38,661 bases of DNA from a virus (IMGVR_UViG_3300048823_000077:1-38661), one strand, 5' to 3'; shown: positions 1 through 9,027, counted from the first letter of the stretch. The notes: a model not told the origin generated them from the letters alone. A program made the numbers and translations.

Positions 1-1822
1 GGGGCGGCTCCAACGCAACGATGGGCGGCACGTTGAACAACGAGACATACACGGGCAGGACGGAGCCGACATAGGTGTAGCTAACCTGAACGCCTGCGCC
101 TACGTCCGCCAAATTGAACACGTACCGCCCGTTGGTGGGCTCGACCTGATACTGTCCTTGTGCGGGCGCTGTTTGAACTTCGACCAACGGCGTGCCAGTC
201 TGCGAATAGATAACCCCCACGTTTTCCCAGAAGTTGGTGAATGGGGTATCGGAGAAATGATTTACCTGCACCACGCCTGAAGCTGGGATCGTCTGTGCTT
301 CGTTGGTAACCGAGATGAGTTTTGCCGCTTCGCCGACAAAAGCCCACGTGGATGCATTGTCGAGAAGCGAGTTTGTCCCACGAAGCCACGTGAAGACCTG
401 TTGGTTGTACCACCCTGCGGTGTTCGAGAGACCGAGTGCGGGGGAGACAGTTGCCACGAGGAGCGGGTATGCGGGCGCTGTTCCCTGCGCTGGGAGCGGG
501 GTCACTAGATTGAATGGCTCCAGCAAATAGGCCAAGCTCACGGTGCCGAACTGCGTAACCGACAGGACTGCTTGAACAATCGAGCCGTTGAGCGAGGTGC
601 CGTAAACGGGGCTAAAGAGCCACGGATTCCCAGCTTGCAGCGTACCGAGCATCACGTTCCCGATGAGACCCTCGGGGGTGGTGCTTTGATTCCAGAATGA
701 CCAGTTCAAATAGCGATTGCCGAATGCGTCAGCAATGACCGTCAGGCTATCGTCGGCGTAGCGAGCCGTGAACCCAAAGAGATTGGTCGCGGGAGCATCC
801 CATGTCCCGGCTATGCGCTCAATGAAATTGATCGTGAACAACTGATCTTTGAAGGTGTAAACCTTCGGGTGCGCCCCGTAGTAAAGCTCGATGTTTATTC
901 CATCTGGGGTGACTAAACTCACGGCACTGAATGTGCTGCCTGAGCGGTCGGGAGAAGATGCGACGATGTAGAGCGAGCCCGGGACGTAATTGTCGTTTGT
1001 GTCCAATTCGAAGGCGATCAGGTTTTCGCCGGAGTAGTACAAAGTCGCCAACGCTGTTGGTGATGTCTCAGCAGCGGAGTAGTCGGGGTAGTTCGTGGTG
1101 TATGCCGCAGTGAATCCCGTTTGCGTGGCGGGGGAACCGAACATAACCACGCTCAGAACTTGCACCGTCAAACCGTTGAGGAACGTATTTCCACCACTCA
1201 ACCCCGCCAAGGTAACCAATTGACCGACCGAGAATGCGTTGTTGGCCGTAACTGTCAGTGTGGTTTCGGCAGGCGTCCCTGCGGTCGCGATCTGTACGGA
1301 CGTGATCGGGGCTTGGAACAGGGGCGGGACTTCAGCCCCAATCATCGTAGCATCAACAACTGACACAGCGACAATGCGATGCCCATTATCGAGCACCACC
1401 ATATCATACCCATCGCGTACCGCCGAGGCGGATGTCAAGGTGATCGGCCCAGAGAGGGTCTGGGCATTCGTGTCAAAAGTAAATTTAATCAGGTCTGAGT
1501 AGCGAGGATTGATCGCGTTGTTTTGCGCCCCGATAATGTGAAGCAGACCCGAGTTCGGGTCGTAGGCGACGACGGGATCGAAACCGCTGTTTGGTAGCGG
1601 AGGAGAGCCGTGAAAAGGGAAGGTGTATGTCGCCACGACAGTGAACGACGCGCCGGGGCCCGGAGCGGGCGGTACGGGGTCTGACTTGAAGATAGCAAAG
1701 GAATTGTCCTGACGCACGTTGCTGACGACATAAAGCGTACCGTCAGCGACCTGTATAAACTGAGCCCCCCCAGTCAAAAGCTCCTTAGACCACGAGACTT
1801 GATGATCCAATTGGGTAATCAT
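1..1822 (-). CDS. Large virion/structural protein, C-terminus outside window
   Basis: An uninterrupted frame of about 607 codons runs off the left edge. It starts at ATG 1820-1822, overlapping the stop of the upstream nuclease gene as ATGA, with a GGGGGTGAG ribosome site. The protein is rich in Ser, Thr, Asn, Gly and aromatic residues, has few Cys, and shows beta-type patterns. Around residues 180-235 is a VTANNAFSVGQLVTLAGL stretch followed by FLNG, a beta-sandwich-like segment I know from phage and environmental bacterial surface proteins. A tail, fibre or virion-decoration role fits the composition, but no specific family is certain. Overlapping coupling to a homing nuclease upstream suggests the nuclease inserted next to it. 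Confidence 0.8.
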   Translation of the reverse strand, partial: MITQLDHQVSWSKELLTGGAQFIQVADGTLYVVSNVRQDNSFAIFKSDPVPPAPGPGASFTVVATYTFPFHGSPPLPNSGFDPVVAYDPNSGLLHIIGAQNNAINPRYSDLIKFTFDTNAQTLSGPITLTSASAVRDGYDMVVLDNGHRIVAVSVVDATMIGAEVPPLFQAPITSVQIATAGTPAETTLTVTANNAFSVGQLVTLAGLSGGNTFLNGLTVQVLSVVMFGSPATQTGFTAAYTTNYPDYSAAETSPTALATLYYSGENLIAFELDTNDNYVPGSLYIVASSPDRSGSTFSAVSLVTPDGINIELYYGAHPKVYTFKDQLFTINFIERIAGTWDAPATNLFGFTARYADDSLTVIADAFGNRYLNWSFWNQSTTPEGLIGNVMLGTLQAGNPWLFSPVYGTSLNGSIVQAVLSVTQFGTVSLAYLLEPFNLVTPLPAQGTAPAYPLLVATVSPALGLSNTAGWYNQQVFTWLRGTNSLLDNASTWAFVGEAAKLISVTNEAQTIPASGVVQVNHFSDTPFTNFWENVGVIYSQTGTPLVEVQTAPAQGQYQVEPTNGRYVFNLADVGAGVQVSYTYVGSVLPVYVSLFNVPPIVALEPP

Positions 1823-2742
1823 AGACTGCTCACCCCCGCTGTACGAGTCTTAGCTAGCTTCGCGGTAGTTTCCTTACGAATACAGCCGCAGCTTTTTGTA
1901 GCTAACTTCCTTAGACTCGCCCCGAGAACTACCTTTCTTGAACTACCACAGTCGCATTGAACGACCCACTGAGAACGTTTACCCGAGGAATTTTCTGAGC
2001 GAGCAACCACCACCAGCCTTCCAAACCTTTGTCCTATTGAAATTTTTGGGTGCTTTGGATGACAAGTGCCTTTACCACAACTCTTTGCATCTCCCGACAG
2101 CAAGGACTTTCTAATGACCACCTTCTCCGCGCCACAGTCACACTTGCAGAGCCATGCGCTATTTCGGTGGCGTCCGATACCTTTGAAAGCAACAACTACT
2201 AGTTTGCCGAACCTTTTTCCAACCAAATCTAAAACAATTCCCCTGCAAACACCGCTGCCGCAACTTATGGTTTTGCCGCTTATCAAGCTAGTGCCCAACA
2301 CCGTCATTTTCTTACCGCAGGCGCACTGCACGAGCCACGTAGACTGGCCCGAGGGGGATGACGGAAAGGGGCGTATGCCCGCAAACCCCAAAACCGACAA
2401 TTTCCCAAACGTCATTCCTACCAAGTTCAGTCGGCTTGGGATTGTGGCATTTATCCAGTCGAACCCACCTTCGCCGCCTTTCTTCAAGTTCATACACAGC
2501 GGGTCGCTGACGTGGGCGTCAACGAGTTCCGCCTCCTTCTGGAATGCTGCTTTAGCGTCGGAGTAGACGAACAGAACATCTTTCCTGAAGCCCCCGATTC
2601 CGTATTTAGCGACGGCGTTCTTGAGGTATTTTCCTGACCCGAGGTAGGCGTCGTTCGGATCATCGGTTTTGTGGCAACCGATGTAGAATTTACTGTTCTG
2701 GAGGTTCGTCGTCTTGTAAACGGTATGGAACATTGTGTGCAT
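1819..2742 (-). CDS. GIY-YIG homing endonuclease with three C-terminal DNA-binding repeats
   Basis: Residues 5-95 form a GIY-YIG nuclease domain: VYKTTNL then KFYIGCHKT, followed by YLGSGKYLKNAVAKYG, as in phage Seg-like enzymes. After this come three repeats (about residues 105-170, 172-235 and 238-295). Each has a G-x-x-FGKLxV start, a W/C-C-x-CG core and a final SCG, the small Cys-containing module often found with phage homing nucleases. The enzyme probably nicks or cuts a specific site in related phage genomes and copies its own gene there. Its stop overlaps the next gene's start. An alternative start is ATG three codons later. The same repeat occurs in the HNH gene at 5715-6353. Confidence 0.85.
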   Translation of the reverse strand: MHTMFHTVYKTTNLQNSKFYIGCHKTDDPNDAYLGSGKYLKNAVAKYGIGGFRKDVLFVYSDAKAAFQKEAELVDAHVSDPLCMNLKKGGEGGFDWINATIPSRLNLVGMTFGKLSVLGFAGIRPFPSSPSGQSTWLVQCACGKKMTVLGTSLISGKTISCGSGVCRGIVLDLVGKRFGKLVVVAFKGIGRHRNSAWLCKCDCGAEKVVIRKSLLSGDAKSCGKGTCHPKHPKISIGQRFGRLVVVARSENSSGKRSQWVVQCDCGSSRKVVLGASLRKLATKSCGCIRKETTAKLAKTRTAGVSSL

Positions 2743-2793
2743 TCCCTACCAATAGTTTAGAAGTTGTTTTACCTCATCGCGGATGATGGAGGC

Positions 2794-2819
2794 AAAATAC
2801 GGCGTAAAGTCCGTATTTT
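2794..2819 (-). terminator. 9-bp perfect hairpin in leader of the GIY-YIG gene
   Basis: AAAATACGG (2794-2802) pairs perfectly with CCGTATTTT (2811-2819) around an 8-base loop. Read on either strand it has an A-run before and a T-run after the stem, so it could end transcription in both directions. It lies 52 bases before the GIY-YIG start, where it could attenuate transcription into that gene. Confidence 0.5.
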
Positions 2820-3036
2820 CAAGATTGTGTGTCGAGTGTGGTAAGCAAGTCGGTTGATCCCCTACCTAATACGGAGAAAAGCCGATTCTTTCTTTACATA
2901 GACGGGCACTCGTCTTCTCAACTTGAAGTTGGGTAGGGACGAAAAATTTCAAGTGATGCGACTCGCGTTACGTACATATATACAACAAAATAAAGGATTT
3001 AATTGGCTAAACTTCTTCAAGTAAATAAATTTTAAA

Positions 3037-3078
3037 TTTCCTAGCAAAAACGCCCGTCTTTTTGGTAGAATAGGTTCC
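3037..3078 (+). promoter_or_regulatory. Phage promoter, TTTCCTAGC-N20-TAGAAT
   Basis: TTTCCTAGC (3037-3045), 20 bases, then TGG just before the -10 box TAGAAT (3066-3071). Only 7 bases separate the -10 box from the ATG at 3079, so transcription would start at or within a base or two of the start codon. The same upstream element and spacing recur at 23138-23172, 26116-26150 and 27151-27185. Confidence 0.75.
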
Positions 3079-3693
3079 ATGAGGCGCAACGGCGGAAAAT
3101 ACGAATGCGAGCAGAAGCAACAAGAGGCTCGGATTCCTATCTGGAAAATCCTGCTCGAAACGTATCGCGGCGGCGACGTTCTCATCCTTCCCGAAAAGAA
3201 TCGCAAAGAACTTGATGTCCTCCTCTCCTCGGGTGTACAACCCCGCAGCGTGTACACCGTTGATAAATCTCCCGCCGTCATCGCAACCTTTACCCGCACG
3301 TTGTCCGCACCCGAACGCGACGGTATTCATCGCCGTGGTGCCTTGGTGTCCGTTGCTTGCACGACGTGGGCAAAAGAGGGAGTCCAACTTGAAGCCGCCC
3401 ATTTCGATCTTTGCGGGAACGTGCAGGGATATCGGGATGGGTCAGTAAGGCAGGAACTTGAAAACATCGCCCGCTGTGGAATTATTGATAACGCCCGCAT
3501 AGCCGTAACGGTGGAAAAGGGTCGAGAGAAATCCAAGCTTATCGAAAGGTTTGATCGTATTGCGCTGCTCGCTGCTGCGCTTAACAATGGCTTGCGGGGA
3601 CGTTCTACCGTAAAGGTGATTACTTCTCGCACATACCAAAACGGCCCCAGCCCCATGCTGTGGGTCGCATTCCAACTAGGGGGAAAATTATGA
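3079..3693 (+). CDS. Methyltransferase-fold hypothetical protein
   Basis: 204 aa. The strand order resembles a class I SAM-dependent methyltransferase: GGDVLILPE (about residue 31), SVYTVDKSP (about 53) where a binding acid would sit, HFDLCGN (about 109) at the motif IV position, then RIAVTVEKGRE and a KVITSRT strand near the end. The glycine loop of motif I is not canonical, so activity is uncertain and it could be a relative that has lost methylation. It is first in a rightward operon, reads from a probably leaderless promoter, and its stop overlaps the ParB-like gene's start (ATGA at 3690-3693). Confidence 0.6.
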   Translation: MRRNGGKYECEQKQQEARIPIWKILLETYRGGDVLILPEKNRKELDVLLSSGVQPRSVYTVDKSPAVIATFTRTLSAPERDGIHRRGALVSVACTTWAKEGVQLEAAHFDLCGNVQGYRDGSVRQELENIARCGIIDNARIAVTVEKGREKSKLIERFDRIALLAAALNNGLRGRSTVKVITSRTYQNGPSPMLWVAFQLGGKL

Positions 3694-4646
3694 AGATCGA
3701 CCATGAACTTGAAGTACCGTTAGACAAGATAGTCAAGGACTGGGACGTGCGCGTCGAAGCTGGGGCTGAAGACCCTGAGAGGGTAGTGCTTCTTCAGGGG
3801 CTCTATGTTGATGGCAAAAACATCGACCTGATAAAGGTTGCACCCGTCACCCCGCAGTTAGCAGAAAAGCTGCACCTTCCGAACGGGGGTAAAGACTACT
3901 ATCGCCTCATCGAAGGACGCACACGATACGCCGCTTTGACCGCGAACAGCATCGACTCTGAGTTGAAACGCGAAGTAAGAAGTCATTTCAAGAAAATCCG
4001 CGTTGCGGTGCTGGCTCCAGCAACCGAAGCTGAATATCTGCTGTACGCCTATAAAGCCAACTGTACGGGGCCTAAACCCCCGAAATTTGAGGACTTGAAA
4101 CAGACGGTTGAACTGCTGATTCAGAGTGGCATGAAGGAAAAAGCCATTATCAACAGTTCGCTCAACCAAGTTGAGAGCATGAAAAACCTCAAGTTGGCGT
4201 GCGATCAGGTACGTTCCAACCTCCACAAGACGGGCGTTCGCGAGGCGAAGAACATCCTCCTGAAAAACCTTGAACCCGTTCGCTCAATTACGGATCAAAA
4301 AGAACGGGAGAAAGCGGCTGCCGATTATTGTGGCATCCCAGTTAAGACCCTCAGGAAGGCGATAAATCATGAACCGGGGCGGAAACCACAAGCCCTGTTG
4401 AGTGAACTCAAAAAAGACCTTGGTGGTATGCACAACCGTCGTTCTCAGTTTGTGCGGGACTGGACAAGCAAACTGAACGGGCACTATGACAACGGTTATC
4501 CGACTGACCAAGTTCTTGATGTATTCGACCACATCATTAAGCAACTTCAAAAAAACGTGGACACGATGGTAACAGCCCGCGAACGCTTTGAAATTCGCAT
4601 CAGCGGCGGTATGGTGAAGGGAAAAGCAGCCGCAGCCGGGAACTAA
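3690..4646 (+). CDS. ParB/sulfiredoxin-fold (ParB-like nuclease domain) protein
   Basis: 318 aa from ATG 3690, chosen because it makes the ATGA overlap and has AGGGGG 7 bases upstream. The upstream ATG at 3660 lacks a site. The N-terminal domain (residues 1-110) has the ParB-like pattern: LDKIVKDWDVR, then YYRLIEGRTRYAAL (ERR/GRTRY-type box), then IRVAVL. The rest is helical, with an HTH-like part around residues 195-225 (AAADYCGIPVKTLRKAI). ParB-like proteins act in DNA partition, as nucleases or as CTP-switch regulators. Here the partners are a methyltransferase-fold protein and a small HTH protein, so a DNA-binding or regulatory role is plausible. Confidence 0.75.
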   Translation: MKIDHELEVPLDKIVKDWDVRVEAGAEDPERVVLLQGLYVDGKNIDLIKVAPVTPQLAEKLHLPNGGKDYYRLIEGRTRYAALTANSIDSELKREVRSHFKKIRVAVLAPATEAEYLLYAYKANCTGPKPPKFEDLKQTVELLIQSGMKEKAIINSSLNQVESMKNLKLACDQVRSNLHKTGVREAKNILLKNLEPVRSITDQKEREKAAADYCGIPVKTLRKAINHEPGRKPQALLSELKKDLGGMHNRRSQFVRDWTSKLNGHYDNGYPTDQVLDVFDHIIKQLQKNVDTMVTARERFEIRISGGMVKGKAAAAGN

Positions 4647-4687
4647 TCTGTGTTGTGTAGTCAAAATATCAAAGGAAGGAGACCAGC

Positions 4688-4831
4688 ATGAGAAAGAGCC
4701 AGCTATCCGACAGCGAAAAGCGGAAGATGATTCGCGGCCATGAGGACGGAAGCACCGTCTATGAACTTGCGAAGAAGTACGGCATCAAGCCAGCATCGGT
4801 CGCAGCATACGTCGCCAACGCCCACCGTTAA
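4688..4831 (+). CDS. 47-aa helix-turn-helix protein
   Basis: ATG at 4688 is preceded by a strong GGAAGGAG ribosome site. The product reads MRKSQLSDSEKRKMIRG, then ...GSTVYELAKKYGIKPASVAAYVANAHR, a clear Hin/transposase-type helix-turn-helix (helices SDSEKRKMIR, VYELAKKYG, PASVAAYV). It is probably a small DNA-binding regulator, third in the rightward operon. Its stop codon overlaps that of the convergent methyltransferase gene (4828-4831). Confidence 0.8.
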   Translation: MRKSQLSDSEKRKMIRGHEDGSTVYELAKKYGIKPASVAAYVANAHR

Positions 4832-5676
4832 ACCAAGACGGGTTGGGATGAACACCAGTGTTCGATTCGTTGCTTAGCCAGTTCAACGTGATCGGATTCA
4901 AGTTCAATCCCTACAATTTCATCCCAACCCGCCTGAAACCCACCTATCAACTCACTGCCGCTACCGCTGAAAGGCACCAGCAGCTTAGTATCGCCTGTGG
5001 GCTTAATGAGCGTTGCCAGCCATTTGCACAGATCAAGGGGCTTCACGGTGGGGTGGATGTTGCCGTTGAGACACCCCGCGTCCTTCTCTTTTTTAGACGC
5101 CTTCGAGCAAAAGAAGTAGTTACCCAGACGATCATCCTCTTGGAAGAGGAGGTTTCCGGGCCAACGCCCAATCACTTGTTTACCCGATTGCTTGCCTCCA
5201 GTGTACTGTGGGCGCATTCCCCACCCCGAATCCTTGATGTTGTTGGCGGTCTTATTCCACCGCTTCTCATTTCCGATTCGACAGGCGTCAATGTTCAAAG
5301 GCACCACCTTTTTACCGCGTTTGCAGGCCAAAATAACGGGCTCCCAAGAAGGTTTTAAGCAGGATTTTGCTTTGGGAAAGCCACTGGTGTAGCACCACAT
5401 GAAAACATCCCTCAACTCAAACCCAGCGTCCTCCATAGCAACCATCAGACGGTGGTGAGTACGTGGGAATCCGAACGCCAGCACATACGCTCCCGGCGTC
5501 AAGACGCGGTAGATTTCTTGCCACATAGGGACGCTGAAAGCAATGCCAGACTTGTCCCAGTCCCTACCCATAAAGCCAAGCTCGTAGGGCGGGTCGGTGA
5601 GGCACCCATTGAATGTATTGTCTGGGTAACGTGGTAGGGCCTTTAGAACGTCGTCGCATTGAATGTCGAAACCCAT
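4828..5676 (-). CDS. Beta-class N6-adenine/N4-cytosine DNA methyltransferase
   Basis: 282 aa. Motif IV, TDPPYELGFMGRDWDK, lies near residue 27, and the SAM-binding motif, LVPFSGSGSELIGG, near residue 243. This order, with DPPY before FxGxG, is that of the beta class. HPTVKPLDLCKWL before the FSGSGS box is also typical. A solo enzyme with no restriction gene nearby would protect phage DNA from host restriction or mark it. AGAGGG lies upstream of ATG 5676. Target base and site cannot be read from the sequence. Confidence 0.92.
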   Translation of the reverse strand: MGFDIQCDDVLKALPRYPDNTFNGCLTDPPYELGFMGRDWDKSGIAFSVPMWQEIYRVLTPGAYVLAFGFPRTHHRLMVAMEDAGFELRDVFMWCYTSGFPKAKSCLKPSWEPVILACKRGKKVVPLNIDACRIGNEKRWNKTANNIKDSGWGMRPQYTGGKQSGKQVIGRWPGNLLFQEDDRLGNYFFCSKASKKEKDAGCLNGNIHPTVKPLDLCKWLATLIKPTGDTKLLVPFSGSGSELIGGFQAGWDEIVGIELESDHVELAKQRIEHWCSSQPVLV

Positions 5677-5714
5677 GTCACCCTCTAAAGGACGGGGTGA
5701 GTAGTTCCAACATT

Positions 5715-6353
5715 CTAAATCACTGTTTTGGCGCTCTTGGCAATCCTGTGGCGGTAGATCGCCGCAATCAACCGTAGAAATTCGTCACGGGACTTGTCGG
5801 ACTTCATCTCGTTGCATGGCTGGCAACACGGGACTACGTTTCCTTCAACGTACCCCTTGTCGCTGTCGATACGGTCGATGCCGTTGTAACGAAAAGACTC
5901 GTAACTGGAATGCCGCATTTGACTAGGGGACATCGGTCGTGACGGCGGCTCGCCACAGTAATCGCACGGTTGGGAAATGATGAAAGCGAGTTGTTCCAAT
6001 GTGAGCGTAAATGATAGGTCTCGACGCTTCGCCGAGCCGCGATAATTGAACCAGACGTATTTGTATGGCGGAACTCGCTGGTTTCGTCTTACACCCATAC
6101 CACAACGGCAGGATTCTGTCCTACCAGCGGCTAAGTTTTCAGCGGATACGACAGTGTGGTTGCCGCACTCGCAATCACAATTCCAGCGGACTCTTCCACA
6201 CTTTCCGTTATTGGCTTGGCTACGGACAACTAATTTCCCGAACGTTCTACCCGTCAAGTCAACGAAGCCGCCAATGGATTTGCCTTGTGCCTTGGCGCAA
6301 AGCATTCCGTCTTTGACTTTTTGTGAGAATTCTTCAGATTGGCGATAGTTCAT
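5715..6353 (-). CDS. HNH homing endonuclease with N-terminal DNA-binding repeat
   Basis: 212 aa. Residues 30-85 carry the same GRTFGKLVV...CDCECG...SCRCG module as the GIY-YIG gene at 1819. Residues 125-195 are a zinc-containing HNH domain: CDYCGEPP, then YNGIDRIDSDKGYVEGNVVPCCQPCNEMK. It is a free-standing homing nuclease placed just downstream of the portal gene, a common target for such elements. No ribosome site is visible: a TATAAT box lies only 5 bases before the ATG, so it may be transcribed without a leader. Confidence 0.9.
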   Translation of the reverse strand: MNYRQSEEFSQKVKDGMLCAKAQGKSIGGFVDLTGRTFGKLVVRSQANNGKCGRVRWNCDCECGNHTVVSAENLAAGRTESCRCGMGVRRNQRVPPYKYVWFNYRGSAKRRDLSFTLTLEQLAFIISQPCDYCGEPPSRPMSPSQMRHSSYESFRYNGIDRIDSDKGYVEGNVVPCCQPCNEMKSDKSRDEFLRLIAAIYRHRIAKSAKTVI

Positions 6354-6364
6354 ACTCTATTATA
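6354..6364 (-). promoter_or_regulatory. -10 box directly before HNH start
   Basis: TATAAT (6359-6364, minus strand), preceded by GTGG (extended -10 type), with 5 bases to the ATG at 6353. It lies in the gap between the portal stop and the HNH gene. The TTTCCTARC element is absent. A start point 6-7 bases after the box would fall on the ATG. Confidence 0.5.
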
Positions 6365-6370
6365 CCACGG

Positions 6371-8998
6371 TTATCCCATACCCTCGCCGCTACCTTCTGG
6401 ACCTTCGTCATCCATTTCGGCCTCAATCGCGTTCAGGTCGAGACCCTTCGTGATGCGCTTGCCGAGATCGGTGTTGGTCATGAGCCAGTCACCCACGGAG
6501 TTGTAGATGTTGCTCAAAAGCTCGTTAAACTTCGAGTCCTTGACGGTGAACATCGCGTCTTCTAGTTCTCGCTTCGCATCCTCTGGATCGATATCTAAGA
6601 ACTCGTAGATAATATCCACTGGCAACGATCCCTTACTATATAAATTGAAAAGCATATCGTAAATATCGCCTTGATCGCGAAGCGCCATGCGACTAAAGGA
6701 GATTTTGGGATATATCCAGCGGGGACGGCCATACTTGTCCATCTCGTAATATCCGCGTTTTTGGCTGTAAGGTTTGAAAATCTGCTCCTCGATAACGTAT
6801 GTCAAGAGATCACGGAACTGGGCATAGGACGTTTCCATCAATTGCAGTTGCACGTGGTTGCCTGAGTACATGCCCTCACCAATGAGGATTTCAGGCGACA
6901 GGCCAAGACCGATTGCCAAGTCGGAGTTCGTGTGCTGCCACTCAGCGTCGAGCGAGAGCAGACGACCTTCGGAACCAATCTCATCCCATCTACATTCGTA
7001 ATTGACCACGACGGAATAATCGGGATCGGCGATAGCTTCGTCGATGTGGGCGCGTAAGGCAATAACTTCATTCGCTGGAATGTCAGGGGCTACAATCAAA
7101 CGCTTTGGCGTCATGTTACGGGATGCCAACGTGCTCTGCACCTGACGCAGCTTCTCGCGGTAGATAACCGTGCGGATGCAGCGTTGCAGGATCGAGCGGC
7201 CATGCAGTTCGTAGCCGCTCTTCTTGCGGGCGAAGTGGATGACGTAAGAGCCTTGGAACGGGTCGTTGTTCAGCGGAATCTTGCCTTCCGTCTGAATCAC
7301 GTCCTTCACTTGGTTCGGGACATCAGGATCATCCATGTAGGCTTGCTTCTGAGCCTCGGGTGGTTTGTAGTAGATCGTCGGACCATCCACCATCGTGCCC
7401 TCGTTGGTGATCTCGATCTGCTCAGGCGGAAGAATCTGAATGCGATCAGGTCCCTCGTAATCCTTATTCTCGATGTGGCTGAAGAGTTCCAGTTCTTCGC
7501 GCTTCTTCTCACGAATTTCCTTCAATTCTTCGAGCAGTTCTTTCTTCTTTTCGAGCAACTTGAGGAGGTGCTTCATTTCCATCAACTCACGCTGTGCCGA
7601 AATCGTGGCACCCATGGCGATAGCGTCCTTCACGCCCCCAGCGGCATCAGCGGGAGTAATCGGACCACCTCCACCGCCGCCTCCACCACCCATTGGGGCA
7701 CCGCCGCCCATACCTTCAACGTCGCCAAGACCGCCCTCACCTAACGGGGCACCTTCGCCGCCTGCCGCTGGGTCACCAGCAGCGGGGTCGCCCGCAGGGG
7801 CGTCTGCGCCCGGAGGCGTACCGCCCCCAGCATCACCCGTAGGTGGTGCCGCAGCGGGTGCGGCCGGAGCGGGTGGTTGAGCAACTTTGGACATTTCGGC
7901 TAAGATTTGAAGCGGGTAAGTATCGTCACCTTTTTCGTTACGGATAAGCTTCGCCAGCTTGTCGTTAGTCTCCGAAGCCAAAATCATCTTGGCGAGTTTC
8001 TTCGGGGCAATGCCTATGACCTTGGCAAACTTACGAGCACCCTTGTTGAGTTCTTTACGGGTCGCCTCGATCTTAACCGCGACTTTGGCAAGGTCTTTGA
8101 TAATGCTGTCGGCCCCGAAATCGAAATCAATGCCCGCAGCCTTGAGTTCATCAAACACTGAAGCGCGTTTCTTGATCCACGAAGAACGCTTCTCAGGTTG
8201 GAGGTATTCCAAAATCTTATCCGCCGTACCGCCTTCGGGTGGGTGGAAAGCTCCATCTCTGCTACCCGCTTCGGTGCTGTCGCCGCCACGTTTGCCTTCC
8301 TTTTCAAGAATTTCCTTGGCTGCCGAGCATGGTTCAATGTCTTCGGGGTCTTCGATGAATAGGAAGGTCTCTCCAATGCACCAGTACTCTCTGGCCGCAT
8401 CGATGATGACTTGAAACAGGCGGGTGCGGTTCATAAACCGCTGGAAATCGTCGTACACATAATCGGCGTACTCTTCGGACGAGCACTTCGGTTTCTCTGC
8501 CGTCATCTTACTGACGGGGAGTTCCGTGTGCATATCGATTGCGCGACCGACGATTGGGTCACGATCATACGCCAGACGATAGAAACGAAGTTCTTCTGCA
8601 CGGGACGCAGGAAGCTCAAGGGCATCAACTGGAAACTCGTAAGAGTAGTAGCCGATGTTATTCGAGTCTTGGATATCGGCAGCGCCCAAACCGCCGTCAC
8701 TGAAAAGACCAGCAGCCGTTTTAGCCGCCTCGTACATGCCCCAGCCAGAGTTTGGGTTGGTGCTTACGGTGCCGCTACGTGCCGCGCCTTGGATAATACG
8801 GAGCTTGTTCATCGCCGAATCTTCGACGATCTCGCCCTTATTGTTCATCTGCGTGTACTTGCCAGCCGATGCGAATTCCTTGTTGCCTACTTTGGCAACC
8901 TTCCGCTTTACCATGGACGGTGAGATGCGCGTATTTGCGCCTCGCTGACGGGTAGTAACCCGCTTACCTTGACCGTCGTCTGCTGTCTTATTTGCCAT
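6371..8998 (-). CDS. Portal protein with large low-complexity insert
   Basis: 875 aa. The portal vertex ring through which DNA is packaged. The core regions are residues 110-220 (FYRLAYDRDPIVGRAIDMHTE, then REYWCIGETFLFIEDPE) and 540-800 (DPFQGSYVIHFARKK, ELHGRSILQRC, then a WQHTNSDLAIGLGLSPEILIGEG region and a FKPY...YPKISF end), typical of large myovirus-type portals. In between, about residues 370-465 are rich in Pro, Ala and Gly, with nine glycines in a row, followed by a charged helical segment (about 470-510). This makes it longer than the usual 500-600 aa. GAGAGG lies upstream of ATG 8998. Confidence 0.88.
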   Translation of the reverse strand: MANKTADDGQGKRVTTRQRGANTRISPSMVKRKVAKVGNKEFASAGKYTQMNNKGEIVEDSAMNKLRIIQGAARSGTVSTNPNSGWGMYEAAKTAAGLFSDGGLGAADIQDSNNIGYYSYEFPVDALELPASRAEELRFYRLAYDRDPIVGRAIDMHTELPVSKMTAEKPKCSSEEYADYVYDDFQRFMNRTRLFQVIIDAAREYWCIGETFLFIEDPEDIEPCSAAKEILEKEGKRGGDSTEAGSRDGAFHPPEGGTADKILEYLQPEKRSSWIKKRASVFDELKAAGIDFDFGADSIIKDLAKVAVKIEATRKELNKGARKFAKVIGIAPKKLAKMILASETNDKLAKLIRNEKGDDTYPLQILAEMSKVAQPPAPAAPAAAPPTGDAGGGTPPGADAPAGDPAAGDPAAGGEGAPLGEGGLGDVEGMGGGAPMGGGGGGGGGPITPADAAGGVKDAIAMGATISAQRELMEMKHLLKLLEKKKELLEELKEIREKKREELELFSHIENKDYEGPDRIQILPPEQIEITNEGTMVDGPTIYYKPPEAQKQAYMDDPDVPNQVKDVIQTEGKIPLNNDPFQGSYVIHFARKKSGYELHGRSILQRCIRTVIYREKLRQVQSTLASRNMTPKRLIVAPDIPANEVIALRAHIDEAIADPDYSVVVNYECRWDEIGSEGRLLSLDAEWQHTNSDLAIGLGLSPEILIGEGMYSGNHVQLQLMETSYAQFRDLLTYVIEEQIFKPYSQKRGYYEMDKYGRPRWIYPKISFSRMALRDQGDIYDMLFNLYSKGSLPVDIIYEFLDIDPEDAKRELEDAMFTVKDSKFNELLSNIYNSVGDWLMTNTDLGKRITKGLDLNAIEAEMDDEGPEGSGEGMG

Positions 8999-9027
8999 TA
9001 CGGTGCCTCTCTAAATACAACAAAAAG

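Larger units (their letters stand above)
2743..3078. other. Divergent intergenic region without a gene
   Basis: This 336-base stretch separates the leftward GIY-YIG gene from the rightward operon. It holds a 9-bp perfect hairpin (2794-2819) and a promoter for the rightward genes (3037-3078). It also has three copies of CCCTACC or its complement (near 2744, 2859 and 2932), which could be operator half-sites, and a CAACTT-G-AAGTTG inverted repeat near 2920. It is A/T-rich compared with its surroundings. I see no convincing coding frame. Confidence 0.6.

Noticed and set aside
2066-2566. 166-codon rightward frame
   Set aside because: It is the shadow of the GIY-YIG gene, whose motifs are clear on the other strand.
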